Of a DNA stretch of 64,000 bases, positions 61,765 to 64,000 are shown piece by piece. Source of the DNA: DASRWT01 sp963748485 (GTDB lineage: Bacteria; Methylomirabilota; Methylomirabilia; Rokubacteriales; CSP1-6). The translations under genes and the position numbers were made by a program. The stretch's first letter is position 1; each line of letters opens with the position of its first letter. The DNA lies in NCBI GenBank assembly GCA_963748485.1, contig CAVVJF010000016.1, positions 24,651 to 88,650 on the forward strand, in the 5' to 3' direction. The notes beneath the pieces were generated by a model. The model worked only from the letters and a program-made list of their open reading frames with translations, was not told where the DNA came from and ran no database searches.

Positions 61765-62130
61765 TCAGAACGCCAGGCCGCCGGCCCGTGCCGCCTCGGC
61801 CAGCGCCTTCACTCGCCCGTGATACTGGTAGCCGCCCCGGTCGAACACCACGGGCCCGATGCCCTTGGCCTTCGCCCGCTGCGCGACGAGCTCGCCCACC
61901 AGCTTGGCGGCGGTGACGTTGCCACCCGCCTTCAGCTTGGCGCGGAACTCCGGTGCCCGGCTGTCCACCGCGACGAGGGTCTTGCCCTCGGCGTCGTCGA
62001 TGACCTGCGCATAGATGTGATTCAGGCTCCGGAACACCACCAGCCGCGGGCGCGCGGTGGTGCCCTGCACCAGTCGCCGCACCCGGACGTGCCGGACCTT
62101 CCGCGCCTCGACCTTGCGTTTCGCCAGCAT
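61765..62130 (-). CDS. rplR: 50S ribosomal protein L18
   Basis: 121 residues binding 5S rRNA: VRHVRVRRLVQGTTARPRLVVFRSLNHIYAQVIDDAEGKTLVAVDSR and RVKALAEAARAGGLAF at the end. The start ATG (62130) overlaps the stop of rplF by one base. Confidence 0.95.
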   Translation of the reverse strand: MLAKRKVEARKVRHVRVRRLVQGTTARPRLVVFRSLNHIYAQVIDDAEGKTLVAVDSRAPEFRAKLKAGGNVTAAKLVGELVAQRAKAKGIGPVVFDRGGYQYHGRVKALAEAARAGGLAF

Positions 62131-62672
62131 CACTTGGCCCCCGCCTTCTTGCCGACTTTTCTGCGGATATATTCGTCCGCATACTTGATGCCCTTGCCCT
62201 TGTAGGGGTCCGGCTTGCGCAGCCCTCGCAGGAGGGCGGCGGTCTGGCCGAGGAGGGCCTTGTCGGCGCCGCGGAGGGTGATGGAGACCTGCTTCTCCAC
62301 CTCTGCCTGGATGCCGTCGGGCAGCGGGAAGATCACCGGGTGCGAGTAGCCCAGGGCCAGCTGCAGGCTCTTGCCCTGGAGCTGGCACCGGTACCCGATG
62401 CCCACGATCTCGAGCTTCCGCTCGAAGCCGTCCTTGACCCCGTGCACCATGTTGGCGATGAGGGAGCGGGTGAGCCCGTGCAGCGCGCGCACATTGCGCT
62501 CGTCCGAGCTCCGGTTCACCGTCACCACTGCCGCCTCCGCCTTCACCGAGATCCCGCTGGGCACGGAGTGGGACAGCTTGCCCTTGGGGCCCTCGACGCG
62601 CACCGCGGCGCCGTCCACCGCCACCTTCACGCCCTGCGGCACCGGGATGGGCTTCCGTCCGATTCGCGACAT
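62130..62672 (-). CDS. rplF: 50S ribosomal protein L6
   Basis: 180 residues: MSRIGRKPIPVPQGVKVAVDGAAVRVEGPKGKLSHSVP and the C-terminal GKGIKYADEYIRRKVGKKAGAK. Full length with both RNA-binding subdomains. Between rplR and rpsH in the standard order. Confidence 0.96.
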   Translation of the reverse strand: MSRIGRKPIPVPQGVKVAVDGAAVRVEGPKGKLSHSVPSGISVKAEAAVVTVNRSSDERNVRALHGLTRSLIANMVHGVKDGFERKLEIVGIGYRCQLQGKSLQLALGYSHPVIFPLPDGIQAEVEKQVSITLRGADKALLGQTAALLRGLRKPDPYKGKGIKYADEYIRRKVGKKAGAK

Positions 62673-62681
62673 GGTCGTCTC

Positions 62682-63076
62682 CTACCAGACGTACGCGAGG
62701 ACTTCGCCCCCGAGGCCCTGCTTGCGAACCTCGCGGTCGGTCATCACGCCCCGGGACGTGGACAGGATGGCCACCCCCATGCCGCCCAAGATGGACGGGA
62801 TCTTGTCCTTGCCCACGTAGATCCGCCGGCCGGGCCGCGACACCCGCACCAGGCCGGAGATCACCCGCTCGTTGCCCGCCCCGTACTTCAGGTACACCCG
62901 AAGCGTGCCGGGCTTCTTCTCTTCCATCAGCCGGAAGTTCTCGATGAAGCCCTCGGTCTTGAGGATCTCGGTGATGCGCACCTTGAGCCGCGAAGAGGGG
63001 ATGTCCACCTTCTCGTGCTCGGCGCGGCTGGCGTTCGGATCCGCGTGAGGAGATCGGCGATAGGATCAGTCATCAT
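62682..63076 (-). pseudogene. rpsH: 30S ribosomal protein S8, one-base frameshift (likely sequence error)
   Basis: Frame 1 from ATG 63076 gives MMTDPIADLLTRIR and then diverges; the S8 body VDIPSSRLKVRITEILKTEGFIENFRLM to LGGEVLAYVW is in the next frame. A base is missing close to 63035 (after the ATCCG), where adding one gives TRIRNASRAEHEKVDIPSS, the usual sequence. Restored length is 131 residues, normal for S8. Being essential, the gene is probably intact in the organism. The fragment starting at 63008 lacks the first 25 residues. Confidence 0.92.
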
Positions 63077-63089
63077 CTTCCGGCTCCTC

Positions 63090-63275
63090 CTACCAGCTCG
63101 CCTTGACCACGCCCGGGACCTCGCCCCCGAGGGCCAGCTCCCGGAAGCAGAGCCGGCAGCACTCGAACTTGCGCAGGTACCCGCGGGGCCGACCGCAGAG
63201 CTTGCAGCGGCTGTGCGCCCGCGACTTGAACTTGGGCGTCCGCTGCGACTTCATGATGAGCGAAATCTTCGCCAT
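63090..63275 (-). CDS. rpsN: 30S ribosomal protein S14, type Z
   Basis: 61 residues with two CxxC pairs (RCKLCGRPRGYLRKFECCRLCFRELAL) that bind zinc, the short type-Z form. It lies 3 bp upstream of the rplE stop region and 13 bp before rpsH. Together with C+ L36 and S4 it shows that zinc ribosomal proteins are the default here. Confidence 0.95.
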   Translation of the reverse strand: MAKISLIMKSQRTPKFKSRAHSRCKLCGRPRGYLRKFECCRLCFRELALGGEVPGVVKASW

Positions 63276-63278
63276 GCC

Positions 63279-63976
63279 TTAGGACTCCCTGAAGGGCAGG
63301 CCGAGCTGCGTCAGCAGCGCCTTGGCCTCTTCGTCGGTGTCGGCGGTGGTCACCATGATGACGTCCATCCCCCGCACCTTGTCGACCTTGTCGTAGACGA
63401 TCTCCGGGAAGATGACCTGCTCCTTGAGCCCGAGGGCGTAGTTGCCGCGGCCATCGAAGGCCTTGGGCGGCACGCCCTTGAAGTCGCGGACCCGGGGCAG
63501 CGCCACGTTGACGAGGCGATCGAGGAACTCGTACATCCGCGCTCCCCGTAGCGTCACCTTGCACCCGATGGGCACGTTCTCCCGCAGCTTGAAGTTCGCG
63601 ATGGACTTCTTCGCGCGCGTCACCACCGGGTTCTGCCCGGCGATGGTCTGCAGATCCGACACCGCGAAGTCGACCACCTTGGCGTTCTCCTTGCCCTCGC
63701 CCACGCCCATGTTGATGACGATCTTCTCGAGGCGCGGCACCTGGAACGGGTTGGTGTAGCCCCGCTCCTTCATGAGGCGGGAATCACCGCGGCCCGGAAG
63801 CGGTCGCGCAGGCGCGGAGGCACATCGCCGGTCACGCGCGCCTGCGCGGCGGGGGCGGCGGCCGGCGCGGCCCCGCCTCCCTTGCCGCCCTTGCCGGGGG
63901 CCGCCGGCTTCTTCCCGCCGGTCTGGGCGGCCGGCACCTTGGAAGCGGGCTTGTCTGCCTTCTTCGCGTCAGCCAT
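63279..63976 (-). pseudogene. rplE: 50S ribosomal protein L5, long N-terminal extension and one-base frameshift
   Basis: The L5 body MKERGYTNPFQVPRLEKIVINMGVGEGKENAKVV to TTADTDEEAKALLTQLGLPFRES is open from 63773. The missing N-terminal helix (VPPRLRDRFRAAVIPAS) is in a second frame that starts at ATG 63976, and the junction GCCTCATGAAG lacks one base for a continuous reading. The 63976 frame also adds about 48 residues rich in Ala, Lys, Pro and Gly (GGKKPAAPGKGGKGGGAAPA). Restored length is about 232 residues instead of about 180. Alternatively the short ATG 63773 protein is made by coupled (ATGA) initiation. Confidence 0.85.
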
Positions 63977-63979
63977 ACC

Positions 63980-64000
63980 CTAGGCCTTGTCGATGATCTC
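63980..64000 (-). CDS. rplX: 50S ribosomal protein L24, C-terminal end only
   Basis: Only the last six codons, EIIDKA, and a TAG stop lie in the window before its right edge. The assignment rests on position directly upstream of rplE and on the typical E-x-I-D tail of L24. The rest is outside. Confidence 0.6.
   Translation of the reverse strand, partial: EIIDKA

Overview
The window is high-GC bacterial DNA that is densely packed and often translationally coupled (ATGA, GTGA and TGATG overlaps). A complete branched-chain amino-acid ABC transporter, a type IV pilus secretin, zinc-type ribosomal proteins, a hydantoinase/oxoprolinase pair, extradiol dioxygenase LigAB and a cytochrome P460-cupredoxin fusion fit an uncultivated soil or sediment lineage of the Methylomirabilota/Rokubacteria kind. 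That placement is inference from gene content. No rRNA, tRNA or CRISPR array was recognised.

Layout. 1-11 kb, plus strand: the end of pilP, pilQ, then aroC-aroB, a TMTC-like membrane/TPR protein, a TPR protein, efp-accB-accC and thiE. 11-16.3 kb: livKHMGF behind a near-consensus sigma70 promoter. 16.3-19.9 kb: MaoC, ornithine-cyclodeaminase-like, MOSC and FAD oxidoreductase genes and a truncated membrane protein. 19.8-21.8 kb, minus strand: 2-oxoacid dehydrogenase E1 beta and alpha. 22-26.6 kb, plus strand: aminotransferase, cupin, LigA-LigB, then a promoter-led trio of CADD/PqqC-like diiron oxidase, Rieske ferredoxin and GlcG. 26.6-28.3 kb: exported, TPR and roadblock proteins. 28.3-28.8 kb: gene-free, holding two palindromic elements. 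28.8-36.1 kb, minus strand: a chemosensory operon (response regulator, CheW, periplasmic binding protein, MCP, CheA) whose cheA is fused out of frame to a pilB lacking its N-terminus. 36.4-37.9 kb: a polytopic membrane protein. 38-43.6 kb, plus strand: hyuA, a methyltransferase, hyuB and a GDSL hydrolase. 43.8-50.5 kb: trxA, trpE-trpG, thiL, two CNNM/CorC proteins and a dienelactone hydrolase. 50.5-53.6 kb: P460-cupredoxin protein, DMT transporter and an IS110 element. 53.6-64 kb, minus strand: an SDR gene, then the canonical spc/alpha operon read from rplX at the window edge to rplQ.

Sequence quality matters here. Apparent single-base frameshifts occur in adk, rpsH and rplE, which should be essential, and also in hyuB, the GDSL gene, the IS110 transposase and a TPR gene. 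The simplest reading is residual consensus indel errors, so the other simple frameshifts should not be read as gene decay without checking. The cheA/pilB junction is different: whole domains are missing from both genes.

Most interesting signals: (1) two inverted ~155-bp palindromic elements sharing a 33-bp core but with different, individually self-complementary arms; (2) the diiron oxidase-Rieske-GlcG operon; (3) five tandem copies of a Shine-Dalgarno-plus-ATG unit before the cupin gene, one a base shorter so that the frame changes; (4) several sigma70-like promoters whose -10 box lies 6-10 nt before the start codon, implying leaderless mRNAs; (5) an in-frame palindromic insertion in hyuA; (6) the P460-cupredoxin fusion.
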